From SIG299 sp964632165 (GTDB lineage Bacteria > Bacillota > Clostridia > Lachnospirales > Lachnospiraceae): a stretch of DNA of 60,556 nucleotides. The notes beneath the pieces are model-generated. The model was not told the DNA's origin. It made no database searches and saw only the letters and a program-made list of their open reading frames with translations. The stretch is taken from the NCBI GenBank assembly GCA_964632165.1, contig CAZWCZ010000007.1, forward strand, positions 1 to 60,556, in the 5' to 3' direction. Within the stretch, counting starts at the first letter, position 1; every line of letters starts with the position of its first letter. Positions 42,215-52,100 of this stretch are shown piece by piece. The translations under genes and the position numbers were made by a program.

Positions 42215-43072
42215 ATGAAATATGTTGATCTTCATGTACATTCTACAGCCTCCGACGGCACACTGACCCCATCTGAAGTCGTTACGCGGGCTGCGGACCT
42301 CTCTCTTGCTGCCATTGTGCTGACGGACCACGACACTACCGCAGGCGTTGCCGAAGCAAAAGCCTGTGCCGACAGGCTGACTGCACAAGGAAAAAAAATT
42401 GAAGTATATTCCGGCGTGGAAATTTCTGCCGCATACAAAAAAAGAGACATTCACATTTTAGGCCTCTTTGTGGATGAATCAAATGAACTTTTAAACCGCA
42501 CTCTTTCTGAGGCACGCAAAAACCGCGAATCCAGAAATCTTCGTATCATTGAAAAATTTGAAGCTCTCGGCATCCATCTGACCATGGAAGAACTGACAGA
42601 GGGCGACCCGGATACCGTAGTAACCCGGGGACACTTCGGACGTGCACTGATGAAAAAAGGAGTCATTTCTTCCGTTCAGGAAGCTTTTGAAAAATACATC
42701 GGAGAAGACGGTCCCTGCTATGTAGCACGGGATTACCTTGATCCGGAACAGGCAGTCCGCCTGATCTTAAAAGCCGGCGGTGTCCCTGTTTTGGCACACC
42801 CGCTGCTCTATCAGCTGCCACACGAGGAACTTACCGCTTTGATCAGCCGTTTAAAAGATGCCGGACTGAAAGGTCTTGAGGTTTTTCATTCCTCTAACCA
42901 TGCCGATGACGAATCGGTCTTAAAAGCTCTTGCTGCTTATTTTTCACTGACTCCGTCCGGCGGCTCAGATTTTCACGGTTCCATCAAACCTTCCATAGAA
43001 CTTGGAAAAGGAAAAGGGAACCTGAAGGTTCCCTACTCTGTGCTGCAGCATCTGCTCGCTTTAAAAGTCTGA
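42215..43072 (+). CDS. PHP-domain phosphoesterase (TrpH/RNase AM-like)
   Basis: A 285 aa metal-dependent phosphoesterase. Characterised relatives hydrolyse 3',5'-nucleoside bisphosphates such as pAp and trim RNA from the 5' end. Metal motifs in order: DLHVHSTASDGT, LTDHDTTAGV, YSGVEISA, VLAHPLLY and SGGSDFHG. Length and motif spacing match the TrpH-like group. The RBS is GAAGGAAC. It converges on yajC with only 3 bp between stop codons, and its last codons overlap the yajC terminator hairpin. Confidence 0.88.
   Translation: MKYVDLHVHSTASDGTLTPSEVVTRAADLSLAAIVLTDHDTTAGVAEAKACADRLTAQGKKIEVYSGVEISAAYKKRDIHILGLFVDESNELLNRTLSEARKNRESRNLRIIEKFEALGIHLTMEELTEGDPDTVVTRGHFGRALMKKGVISSVQEAFEKYIGEDGPCYVARDYLDPEQAVRLILKAGGVPVLAHPLLYQLPHEELTALISRLKDAGLKGLEVFHSSNHADDESVLKALAAYFSLTPSGGSDFHGSIKPSIELGKGKGNLKVPYSVLQHLLALKV
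43006..43033 (-). terminator. yajC terminator embedded in the end of the PHP gene
   Basis: A perfect 7-bp stem GGGAACC/GGTTCCC with a 4-nt loop (43016-43033) is followed on the minus strand by TTTTCCTTTTCC. It lies inside the convergent coding sequence, 40-70 bp before its stop. Confidence 0.7.
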
Positions 43073-43075
43073 TGA

Positions 43076-43414
43076 TCAATTTTCCTTTGTCTGCTTTTCT
43101 ACTTCAACGATTGCCGCTTTCTTCATTGGAATGCGGCAATTTTTATTATTACCAAATTCCACAATAACGACATCCTCATCTACGATATCAATGACTACAC
43201 CGTAAAAGCCGCTGGTCGTCAGGACACTGTCACCAAGTTCAATGGAATTCATCAGTTCATCCTGCTTTTTCTGCTGTTTCTTCTGCGGACGGATCATCAT
43301 AAAGTAAATGAGCAGACCAAAGAAAATCACATAGCCTACTAAAGTTGCCAGCATTGCACCGCCGCTGCTGGCGTTGGAAGTTGCATCAGTTAAGATTACG
43401 GAAAATGTGTTCAT
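43076..43414 (-). CDS. yajC: Preprotein translocase accessory subunit YajC
   Basis: A 112 aa single-span membrane protein associated with SecDF/SecYEG. A short N-terminal segment precedes the span LVGYVIFFGLLIYFMMI, then RPQKKQQKKQDELMNSIELGD and VLTTSGFYGVVIDI, both diagnostic. A charged C-terminal tail follows. The ATG has AAGGAGGA upstream and lies 15 bp after tgt. The tgt-yajC order is conserved in many bacteria. Confidence 0.95.
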   Translation of the reverse strand: MNTFSVILTDATSNASSGGAMLATLVGYVIFFGLLIYFMMIRPQKKQQKKQDELMNSIELGDSVLTTSGFYGVVIDIVDEDVVIVEFGNNKNCRIPMKKAAIVEVEKQTKEN

Positions 43415-43429
43415 GTAAAATCCTCCTTA

Positions 43430-44563
43430 TTATTTGTCGCCTTCTTCAAAGCCTTTTAATTTTTGTTTTTTGTACTCTGCAAAACGCTGTTCCTCAATCG
43501 CCTCTCTGATCTCCTCCATCATCTTATTATAAAAATAAAGATTATGCGTTACCAGAAGCCTGAGCCCGAGCATCTCTTTTGCCTTTAATAAGTGCCGGAT
43601 ATAGGCCCTGCTGTAATTTCTGCAGGTCGGGCACTGGCAGGTTTCATCTAACGGTCTGTCATCCAGCTCATATTTTGCATTTAGCAGTGTCATCTTCCCA
43701 TGGTTGGTATATGCATTGCCATGACGCCCGTTCCTTGCCGGATATACGCAGTCAAAAAAATCCACCCCGCGTTCTACTGCCTCCAGAATATTGGCCGGAG
43801 TTCCGACTCCCATCAGGTATGTCGGCTTTTCCAACGGCAGATACGGCACGGTCTGCTCAATGATATCGTACATTTCTTCATGAGATTCGCCTACTGCAAG
43901 TCCTCCTAATGCATAGCCGTCCAGATTCAGCTCGGAAATCACTTTGGCATGTTCTTTCCGGATATCTGCAAACGTACCGCCCTGATTGATACCAAACAGC
44001 ATCTGCTGCTTATTAATGGTGTCTTCCAGAGAATTCAGACGATCCATCTCTGTTTTACAGCGATAGAGCCATCTGGTTGTTCTTGCAACAGAATCCTCCA
44101 TATATTTTCTGGTTGCCGGATGCGGAGGGCATTCATCAAATGCCATCGCGATCGTAGATGCCAGATTCGACTGAATCTGCATGCTCTCCTCCGGTCCCAT
44201 GAAAATACGCCTTCCGTCCACGTGGGACTGGAACGTAACACCTTCTTCTTTGATCTTTCTCAGTCCGGCAAGAGAAAATACCTGAAATCCGCCGGAATCG
44301 GTCAGAATCGGTCGGTCCCAGTTCATAAACTTATGCAGACCACCCAGCTGTTTTACAACTTTGTCTCCCGGACGCACATGCAGATGATACGTATTGGATA
44401 ATTCCACCTGTGTGCCGATCTCTTTCAAATCCATTGTGGAAACTGCACCTTTGATCGCTGCTGCCGTGCCTACATTCATAAATACCGGTGTCTGAATGGT
44501 GCCGTGTACGGTAGTCACTTCGCCGCGCTTTGCATTTCCGTCTCTGCATATCAAACGATACAT
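43430..44563 (-). CDS. tgt: tRNA-guanine transglycosylase
   Basis: Exchanges guanine 34 for a queuosine precursor in GUN anticodons. About 377 aa. DSGGFQVFSL carries a catalytic Asp, and GGLAVGESHEEMYDI and FDCVYPARNGRHGNAYT are characteristic. The zinc site is CQCPTCRNYSRAYIRHL. The ATG at 44563 is preceded by AAAGGAA and starts MYRLICRDG like homologues; the 21-residue upstream extension is basic and unlikely. No promoter is clear in the 62 bp between this start and the tRNA terminator, so read-through may contribute. Confidence 0.95.
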   Translation of the reverse strand: MYRLICRDGNAKRGEVTTVHGTIQTPVFMNVGTAAAIKGAVSTMDLKEIGTQVELSNTYHLHVRPGDKVVKQLGGLHKFMNWDRPILTDSGGFQVFSLAGLRKIKEEGVTFQSHVDGRRIFMGPEESMQIQSNLASTIAMAFDECPPHPATRKYMEDSVARTTRWLYRCKTEMDRLNSLEDTINKQQMLFGINQGGTFADIRKEHAKVISELNLDGYALGGLAVGESHEEMYDIIEQTVPYLPLEKPTYLMGVGTPANILEAVERGVDFFDCVYPARNGRHGNAYTNHGKMTLLNAKYELDDRPLDETCQCPTCRNYSRAYIRHLLKAKEMLGLRLLVTHNLYFYNKMMEEIREAIEEQRFAEYKKQKLKGFEEGDK

Positions 44564-44625
44564 AGTCTGTTCCTTTCTTTTTTTCAGAAGCTCACGCTGC
44601 TGATCATCTTTCCTATGATAGAACA

Positions 44626-44655
44626 AAAAGCCTTGAAGTATATCTCAAGGCTTTT
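44626..44655 (-). terminator. Terminator after tRNA-Trp
   Basis: A stem of about 10 bp (AAAGCCTTGA with TCAAGGCTTT) is followed by T residues on the minus strand, just past the tRNA 3' end. Confidence 0.8.
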
Positions 44656-44660
44656 GAAAA

Positions 44661-44731
44661 CAGGGGATGAGAGAATCGAACTCCCGCTAAAGGTTTTGGA
44701 GACCCTTGTCATACCATTTGACCAATCCCCT
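44661..44731 (-). tRNA. tRNA-Trp (anticodon CCA)
   Basis: A 71-nt cloverleaf on the minus strand. The acceptor AGGGGAT pairs perfectly with ATCCCCT. The D arm is GTC-loop-GAC. The anticodon arm AGGGT-CTCCAAA-ACCTT gives CCA at positions 34-36. The T arm is GGGAG-TTCGATT-CTCTC, and the discriminator is G. The 3' CCA is not encoded. A consensus promoter lies just upstream and a terminator just downstream, so it is an independent unit between radA and tgt. Confidence 0.93.
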
Positions 44732-44749
44732 TTGCAACACTGCCTTGCT

Positions 44750-44779
44750 ATCATACACCATAACAGCACTGACTGTCAA
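44750..44779 (-). promoter_or_regulatory. Promoter of tRNA-Trp
   Basis: A consensus TTGACA (44774-44779) is spaced 18 bp from TATGAT (44750-44755). The predicted start is about 12 nt before the tRNA 5' end. Confidence 0.75.
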
Positions 44780-44829
44780 GTATTTTTTCGAAGAAAGACA
44801 GTGTATTTTCCAAAACACCTCTTTTTTTC

Positions 44830-46188
44830 TCATAAAAGAGCTGCTAATTCTCTGATATTTCCCACTTCGACCAGCTTTACCCGAAGCGGTTTCCCCTCTA
44901 TGTTCCTCGCAGAATGCGCTTTCGGCACAATACAGGTCTCATATCCGAGTTTTTCCGCTTCGCGAATCCGCTGCATCAGCATACTGACATTCCGTATTTC
45001 ACCGGTCAGTCCGATTTCACCAAAAGCAATCGTTTTGTTGTCCACAGCCTTATTTTTATAACTGGACAACAATGCAAGTACAATGGCAAGATCGATCCCG
45101 GGTTCCGAAATCCGCATACCTCCGGCAATGTTTACGTAGGCATCACATCCTGCCAGCGATATCCCGAGCCTTTTTTCCATGACAGCCATCAGGAGATTGA
45201 CACGGTTATAATCCACCCCTGCCGCCGTACGGCGCGGCATATTGAAATTTGTCTGGCAGACAAGTGCCTGTACTTCTACAAGAAGCGGTCTGGTCCCTTC
45301 CATCACTGTTGTAATGACCGAACCCGGTTCTTCCTCGGGACGACCCTCCAACATATATTCCGAAGGATTGGCAACCTCCGAAAGACCACTGCCCGACATT
45401 TCAAAAATCCCGATCTCGTTTGTAGAACCGAAACGATTTTTCACGGCACGCAGTATCCGATATGCTGCTGAATTATCTCCTTCAAAATACAATACGGTAT
45501 CTACCATATGCTCCAGCATTCTTGGTCCGGCTACCGTTCCTTCTTTTGTTACATGTCCTACGATGAAAATGGAAATTTCCTTATCTTTTGCCATCCGCAT
45601 CAGACTCGCTGTTGCCTCACGCACCTGACTGACGCTTCCCGGGGCTGCACCCACTTCTTCCCGATACATTGTCTGAATGGAATCGATCACTACGATCTCC
45701 GGTTTTTCCGCCTCCAGCACTGTTTCTATCAGTTCCAGGTTTGTTTCTGCCAGCAAAAGCACTTCTCCGTCAAATACCCCCAGCCTGTCCGCACGCATCT
45801 TGATCTGCTGTGCTGATTCCTCACCGGAAATATAAAGGACTTTGTGCTGTCTGCTGACTTCTCTGCACATCTGAAGCAACAGCGTGGATTTTCCGATCCC
45901 CGGATCACCTCCTACTAAAACAAGCGATCCTTTGACGATGCCTCCGCCGAGCACCCGGTCAAATTCACGGATACCGATCGTTACTCTTTCTTCCCGGTCA
46001 GATGAAACTTCTTTCAGCGGCACCGGTCTGGCTGCATTTGTTGTCCGCACTCCATATTTTGCCTTTGTCGGCACAGAAGGCTCCTCTGAAAAAGAATTCC
46101 AGGCATGACAGCCGGGACACTGTCCCAGCCACTTTGCCGATTCAAATCCGCATTCTTTACAAAAAAATACTGTCTTTGCTTTTGCCAT
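44830..46188 (-). CDS. radA: DNA repair protein RadA (Sms)
   Basis: A 452 aa RecA-like motor that helps branch migration during recombination. The N-terminal zinc finger CKECGFESAKWLGQCPGC, Walker A GGDPGIGKST, the RadA-specific VKNRFGSTNEIG and a C-terminal Lon-like domain (DAYVNIAGGM, AIVLALLSSYKNK, GEIGLTGEIR) are all present. The ATG follows GAAAGGAAG. It is third in clpC-unknown-radA with short gaps. Confidence 0.95.
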   Translation of the reverse strand: MAKAKTVFFCKECGFESAKWLGQCPGCHAWNSFSEEPSVPTKAKYGVRTTNAARPVPLKEVSSDREERVTIGIREFDRVLGGGIVKGSLVLVGGDPGIGKSTLLLQMCREVSRQHKVLYISGEESAQQIKMRADRLGVFDGEVLLLAETNLELIETVLEAEKPEIVVIDSIQTMYREEVGAAPGSVSQVREATASLMRMAKDKEISIFIVGHVTKEGTVAGPRMLEHMVDTVLYFEGDNSAAYRILRAVKNRFGSTNEIGIFEMSGSGLSEVANPSEYMLEGRPEEEPGSVITTVMEGTRPLLVEVQALVCQTNFNMPRRTAAGVDYNRVNLLMAVMEKRLGISLAGCDAYVNIAGGMRISEPGIDLAIVLALLSSYKNKAVDNKTIAFGEIGLTGEIRNVSMLMQRIREAEKLGYETCIVPKAHSARNIEGKPLRVKLVEVGNIRELAALL

Positions 46189-46202
46189 ACGCTTCCTTTC
46201 GA

Positions 46203-46601
46203 TCAGATACGTTCGATCACAACTTTCTGAGGTTCACCCGTCACAAGTTCCAGGCTGATCACCAGTTTACCGCTGAGATTGGTTAACATTGTGCCAAGTT
46301 CTTTCCCATCAACGCTGACACGATATTCCTTTTCTTCTTCTACCCCGATGGTGATCTGGGTATTTGCCATACCTTCCACGGCAAAGGATATCTTCCCGCT
46401 TTCTTCTTTAAAGTTTTCCACGCAGGTTCCCGGCACGGATTCATACAAAAAAGCCCCGTTCTTCTCAAGCTTTGTGATTCCTTCAAACGTCTTTACCTTA
46501 TACAGGTCTCCCTGGTACGGCACATCCGAAAGTTTCTCCTTTTCAAGCAGCGTATAGTCTCCAAATCCTAATGTTCCCTCTGCAATACGAATCAGTTCCA
46601 T
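46203..46601 (-). CDS. Unknown conserved-looking beta-rich protein between clpC and radA
   Basis: A 132 aa soluble protein with no signal peptide or membrane span. Segments: MELIRIAEGTLGFGDYTLLEKEKL, a central KVKTFEGITKLEKNGAFLYE, then alternating strands ending ELVTGEPQKVVIERI (the residues around ITIGVEEEKEYRVSVDG suggest a beta sandwich). One Cys (GTCVENF). The RBS AAGGAGGA is strong, and the gene is 11 bp after clpC and 14 bp before radA, so it is translated within that operon. I do not recognise the family and assign no function. Confidence 0.75.
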   Translation of the reverse strand: MELIRIAEGTLGFGDYTLLEKEKLSDVPYQGDLYKVKTFEGITKLEKNGAFLYESVPGTCVENFKEESGKISFAVEGMANTQITIGVEEEKEYRVSVDGKELGTMLTNLSGKLVISLELVTGEPQKVVIERI

Positions 46602-46612
46602 AATTATCCTCC

Positions 46613-49078
46613 TTATTCTTCTGTGACCTTTTTGCTTCTTGTCCGCAGTACCGGTTTCCCGTCTTTTGCCATGGCGGTAACCGTGTCACCTTCTTTAATT
46701 TTCTTTAAGATCAGCTCTTCTGCGAGTGCATCTTCCAGATACATCTGTACGGCCCGCCGGATCGGTCTTGCTCCGTACTTATCATCAAATCCTTTTTCCA
46801 GGATAAAATCCACCATGGATTCCTGTACATTAAGTTTAATCCCCAGTTGCTCCTTGCAGCGGCCGGCCAGAATATCAAGCTGGATCCCTGCAATCTTTCG
46901 CAAGGTTTCTCTATCCAGCGGCCGGAATACGATCGTTTCATCAATTCGATTTAAGAACTCCGGCTTGAACGATCGTTTCAATTCTTCCATCACATTATTT
47001 TTCATCTTTTCATAGTCTTCGTTTTCATCCTTTTTATGGATAAACCCGAGCTGTTTCGGCGACTGGATCCTGGCAGCACCGGTATTTGACGTCATTATAA
47101 TGATCGTATTTTTGAAATTTACTTTTCGCCCCTGGGAATCCGTGATGTGTCCGTCTTCCAATACCTGCAGCAGGATATTGAAAACATCCGGATGTGCTTT
47201 TTCCAATTCATCAAACAACAGCACCGAATATGGTTTTCTGCGTACCTGCTCAGAAAGCTGTCCGCCTTCTTCATGTCCGACGTAACCTGGCGGAGAACCG
47301 ATGATTTTGGAAACGCTGTGCTTTTCCATATATTCCGACATATCGATACGGATCATTGCATTTTCATCTCCGAACATTGCTTCTGCCAATGCCTTGGAAA
47401 GTTCTGTTTTTCCGACACCTGTCGGACCAAGGAAAAGGAAAGAACCGATCGGGCGGTTTGGATCTTTCAGTCCTACCCTTGCCCTCCGGATCGCTTTTGC
47501 AATTGCCGTTACCGCTTCGTCCTGACCTACCACACGCTTCTTCATTACCTCCGGAAGCTTTTTCAGCCGTTCGCTTTCTGCTTCCTGCAAACGGGAAAGC
47601 GGGATCCCTGTCCATGCAGATACTACTTGTGCAATCTGTTCTTCATCCAATACATAGTCTGCATTTTCCCGTTTTTCTTCCTCTGCCTTCTTCATGCGTA
47701 AAAGCTTTTTCTCGATCTTTTTCTGTTCTGCGGAATGCTCTCTTGCTTCTTCCAATCTGCCTTCCGTCAAAGCAGCCTCTTTTTCTCTTTTTTCAGCTTC
47801 CAGAAGCTTTTCTAACTCTCTCTGCTTCTTTGAACCTCCATAAGAATGCAGATGCAGTCTTGCCGCTGCCTCGTCCATGGCATCAATCGCTTTATCCGGC
47901 AAAAAGCGGTCATTTACATATCTTCCGGTCAGTTTAACCGCCGCCTGAATCGCCTCTTCGGAAATCGTCACTTCATGGTGTCTTTCATAACTGTCTTTCA
48001 GTCCGCGCAGAACTTCGACCGCTTCTTCCTGTGTTGGTTCTTCAACGACTACCGGCTGGAATCTGCGTTCCAGTGCCGCATCTTTTTCAATATGTTTTCG
48101 ATACTCTTCCCTCGTAGTTGCTCCGATAACCTGCAATTCTCCGCGTGCCAGTGCCGGTTTCAAAATATTAGAAGCATCCATTGCTCCTTCGGCTCCTCCG
48201 GCTCCAATGATCGTATGCAGCTCATCGATAAACAGGATAATGTTCCCTGCATGGATCACTTCATCAATAACACGTTTGATTCTCTCTTCAAATTCACCGC
48301 GATATTTGGAGCCGGCAACCATAGCAGACAGATCCAGATTCAAGATTCTCTTTCCTTTTAACAAGGAAGGAACCTCTCCGCTTGCCAGTAGTTCTGCAAG
48401 ACCTTCTACTACCGCGGTTTTTCCCACACCGGGTTCCCCAATAAGACAAGGATTGTTTTTGGCGCGGCGGCATAATATCTGCATCAACCGTTCCATTTCC
48501 TTTTTTCTCCCGATGACCGGATCCAGTTTATGTTCTTCTGCACTCCATGTCAGATCACGGCTATACTGGTCTACCGTCGGTGTCATGGAATTCTTCTTTC
48601 CTTTTCCTCTGCTGTAGGCATATTCCGCCTTTGCCCCGGCAAGGTCACCCCCAAGGAGCAAAACCGTATCCGTAAAAACCTTCTGTACATTGATCTCCAA
48701 CGTATTCAGAAGCCGTACTGCAAGTCCGGTTGCTTCTTTCAGCAAAGCAAGCAGCAAATGTTCCGTTCCGACCAGTCTTTCGCCATAAGCATGAGCTTCT
48801 TCTTCACTCTGCAGGAGCACTTTGCGGGCAAGCGGCGAAAATCCGTCTTTTCCGTCCGGTTCTTCCGAACCGCCCAGCACTACCAACTGTTTTGCCAGTT
48901 CCACAAGACTTTCTTCCTCTATGCCATTTTGCTCTAAAATATCCTTTGCCACGCCGTCACACTCTGTCAGCGCGATTAACAGATGTTCTGTACCGATATA
49001 GCTCTGTCCCATCTGCTCTGCAAAATGATATGCCACAGCCAGCGCCTGCCGGACACTTGGTGTATATTTTTCATTCAT
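46613..49078 (-). CDS. clpC: ClpC-type AAA+ protease ATPase
   Basis: An 821 aa Hsp100 unfoldase that feeds substrates to ClpP. Two Clp_N repeats (YTPSVRQALAVAYHFAEQ, FSPLARKVLLQSEEEA), AAA1 with GEPGVGKTAVVEGLA and ILFIDELHTIIGAGGAEG, a middle region with a charged coiled coil and UVR-like segment (about 410-470), and AAA2 with GPTGVGKTELSKALAE and LLFDELEKAHPDV. No mcsA, mcsB or ctsR lies upstream, unlike many Firmicutes. The start has GAGGATG upstream. A terminator for the preceding gene lies within 70 bp, so its promoter must be close or in that gap; none is obvious. Confidence 0.95.
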   Translation of the reverse strand: MNEKYTPSVRQALAVAYHFAEQMGQSYIGTEHLLIALTECDGVAKDILEQNGIEEESLVELAKQLVVLGGSEEPDGKDGFSPLARKVLLQSEEEAHAYGERLVGTEHLLLALLKEATGLAVRLLNTLEINVQKVFTDTVLLLGGDLAGAKAEYAYSRGKGKKNSMTPTVDQYSRDLTWSAEEHKLDPVIGRKKEMERLMQILCRRAKNNPCLIGEPGVGKTAVVEGLAELLASGEVPSLLKGKRILNLDLSAMVAGSKYRGEFEERIKRVIDEVIHAGNIILFIDELHTIIGAGGAEGAMDASNILKPALARGELQVIGATTREEYRKHIEKDAALERRFQPVVVEEPTQEEAVEVLRGLKDSYERHHEVTISEEAIQAAVKLTGRYVNDRFLPDKAIDAMDEAAARLHLHSYGGSKKQRELEKLLEAEKREKEAALTEGRLEEAREHSAEQKKIEKKLLRMKKAEEEKRENADYVLDEEQIAQVVSAWTGIPLSRLQEAESERLKKLPEVMKKRVVGQDEAVTAIAKAIRRARVGLKDPNRPIGSFLFLGPTGVGKTELSKALAEAMFGDENAMIRIDMSEYMEKHSVSKIIGSPPGYVGHEEGGQLSEQVRRKPYSVLLFDELEKAHPDVFNILLQVLEDGHITDSQGRKVNFKNTIIIMTSNTGAARIQSPKQLGFIHKKDENEDYEKMKNNVMEELKRSFKPEFLNRIDETIVFRPLDRETLRKIAGIQLDILAGRCKEQLGIKLNVQESMVDFILEKGFDDKYGARPIRRAVQMYLEDALAEELILKKIKEGDTVTAMAKDGKPVLRTRSKKVTEE

Positions 49079-49096
49079 TGTTGCATCCTCATTTTT

Positions 49097-49145
49097 CTAT
49101 AAAATAAGAAAAACGTCAGCGCCCCCGATCAAGGAGGCTGCTGAC
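49097..49145 (-). terminator. Terminator of the SH3b/glucosaminidase gene
   Basis: An inverted repeat with outer arms GTCAGC/GCTGAC and inner GC-rich pairing (49115-49145) is followed on the minus strand by GTTTTTCTTATTTT. Confidence 0.82.
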
Positions 49146-49155
49146 AAAATTTCTG

Positions 49156-52100
49156 TTATTCCGTCGGTCGGATCACTGTGATCACATACTCCCGGATCGT
49201 TCCGTTTTCTGCGGTAACCCTGATCTTAATATCCGTGCTGCCATACGGCAACGCATAAAATCCTGTACCGGAAACCGTTGCCTTACTGCTGACCGCTTTT
49301 GCCTCAATCTGGATCATCGGATCTTCTTCCTCTACAACCAGATAATAGTTCCAGTCTGCCTTCAGATTAAAGGTCGGTGTCAGCGTAAGTTTCTTTCCGT
49401 TGATGTCATAGATCTCGAGTGTCTTCAGCCAGTTATTCGGATTGTATTCCTTTTGCGGTGCAGACACCGGAGAATCCGGCATATTCAAATACACAGGGAT
49501 CGAGAATACGATCGGAAGATCCGCCATATCCGCATTTGCATAAGCCGCTGCCGTCTTCAGGGATTCTGAATACGGAGCTTCTATATTTGCCATATACTGA
49601 TGATAATATGTCGAATTTCCCGTGACATTGAATTTCTGCAGATAGATGGTATCCTGTCCGCGGTTAATATAATTTACACCAAGGATATATCCGCCACCCA
49701 CAATGGATTTATACGGGTCCGTCCAAGGGATCAAAGAGGCATCATTTAATGCGTCGTTGTTGCTTGCGCCATTCTTTGCATACTTTAATCCGTTAGCAAT
49801 ATTCCCTCCGGCAACCGTGGAATGGTATGCTCCAATATTATAAAAGTTATACAGCCCTTCCAGTCCGGAAACCGTACCGGTAACACTGTTACTTACTTTT
49901 GTGGAACTGATGACCACTTCCTGTTTTACTCTGGATGCCAGATGGTACGGGCTGACTCCTGAATATTTTGCTGCTTCTATAAAAGCTTCGGCATACGTAA
50001 TGCTCTCCTTATTGCCGTATTCATTTTCATATACAAAAGAAGACTGATAAAACGGGGTCCCCTTTAATATATTTTCAACGCCGGACACATTCTGGTACTG
50101 TGATTCATACTTCAGCACTTCAAACATAAAAATATTGCTCTCGTTCAAAAAGTTTCTGGGATCCATATAATATTCAACAGCCGCCTCAGATGCCGTTACC
50201 CATGTAGAGCCATCATACAATACAAATGTATCCGTTGACCAGTCATACGCTCCGCTTTCCGTGGACTTCCATTCCACACTTTTTGTATTCGGAATCAGAT
50301 TTTTCCCAACAATACTTTCCTGCTCAATGACCGTATTCCAGTCAAGCCCTGTATGATATGCCTGAAAAATCCAGTTTGGATACTTCACATGCAATTCACG
50401 CAGATACTCCTTATAGCTTTCCGGGAAGCCCTGCTGTGTCAGATAAGCTTCAAAGGATGCCATACTGCCATAGGTGCTCCCCTGAGACGAATTTGCTGTC
50501 TCTTCATCAATTTCCGTGATCCACATTGCCTTTGTATATCCGTAATACATAATCCCGTTATACCGGAATCCTATATGCCAATATACCTGTTTGTCCGATG
50601 CACGGTACTTGTGGTATAAATAAAGCGGCGTGGTCTGCGGAATTGCGATCAACGTACCGCTGTAATCCGACAACAGTCCGTATGACACTCCTGGTCCTGC
50701 ATAAACAAGCATAAGTCCTGTACTTTCAGAATACTGCCCATATCCGGTCAGTGTACCCGGTGTATATTTCGGATAATTTTCACCATTTACATCAATGGTC
50801 TCTGTTGTTGCCAGACCGGTCGGTGCCGGAGTCGGGGTTGCCGTTGGTTTCGGTGTTGCCGTCGGTGTTGGCGTTGCCGTCGGTGTTGGCGTTGCCGTCG
50901 GTGTCAGGGTGGCCGTTGGCGTCGGCGTTCCGGTCAGTTCCGGGGTCGCAGTCGGTGTCGGCGTCGGCGTTCCGGTCAGTTCCGGGATCGCAGTCGGTGT
51001 CGGTGTCGGCGTTCCGGCCAGTTCCGGGGTCGGGGTCGGCGTTCCGGTCGGTTCCGGGGTCGCAGTCGGTGTCGGCGTTGCCGTCGGCTGCACTTCTGAT
51101 GCATCTGCAAGACGCACATACGCTGCTTTTACATATCCTGTATATTCACTTCCGCTTTTTTCAATGCAGATCTTGAACCACTTTACTTTGTTTACCGTTG
51201 TTTCTTCTAAAACAGCTACCGTATCGCCGTCATGCAGTGTTAAAATAGCACTTTCTTTTGTTTTTACGTAACTCGCACTATCCGATGCCTCTTCTCTCAG
51301 CCGCAGACGTTCTGCTGTTTCCGTTACACCGTATACCGGTTCCGTAAACAGAAGGCTGACATATGCTGATGACATATATCCATAGATCACCACACCTTCT
51401 GTCTTCATTGCCACGCGGTACCATACGGTACCATCCGTTATTTTTTCATTGATGACCAGGATCTGCGTGTTCTTTACTACCTGTGCGATCTTATCGGAAG
51501 ATGTATCCGGATTTTCCCTCAGGTTCAGCTTACTTGCCGTCGTTTTTGCCGGATAATAATACTTTGCATTATTCTGTATCACATCTGCCTTTGTGATCGG
51601 CTCTCCTTCCAGCGAAGGATCCGGTGTAGGCGTTGGTGTCGCTTCCTGCGTTGGTATTGGTGTAGGCGTTGGTGTCACTTCCTGCGTCGGGGTCGGCGTT
51701 GCAGTCGGTGTAGGTGTTGCAGTCGGTGTAGGTGTTGCCTCTGCCTTTGCCACTGCCACATAGCTGCTGTGAACATATCCTGTCCGCTTTATCCCGTTCT
51801 GTGAAAACGAGATCTGATACCAATACTCTCCAGAAGCTGCTTTTTTTGCCGACAGTACAGACACCTGCGTTCCGCGCGTAACGGAAGTCAGCGCATCTGC
51901 CGTAGTCCCGGCATCTTTTCTGACATTCAGGGAGCTTGCCGTAACCGTTCCGGTCCTCGGAAAACTGCCTGCCACAACATTTTCCACGCTGTCCGGCACC
52001 GGAGACGGAGTCGGAGTCGGCGTTGCAGTCGGTGTAGGCGTTGCCGTCGGCATGGCTACCTGAATATATTTACTACTGACATAACCCGTCTTTGTTACTC

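Noticed and set aside
50820..51088. Repeats that could be mistaken for a CRISPR array
   Set aside because: Units are short, degenerate and in frame with a protein linker; there are no spacers of constant size and no cas genes.
50795..51271. 158-codon plus-strand frame rich in Val-Gly opposite the SH3b gene
   Set aside because: It is the complement of the Thr-Pro repeat tract, has no RBS, and the opposite strand encodes a coherent secreted protein.
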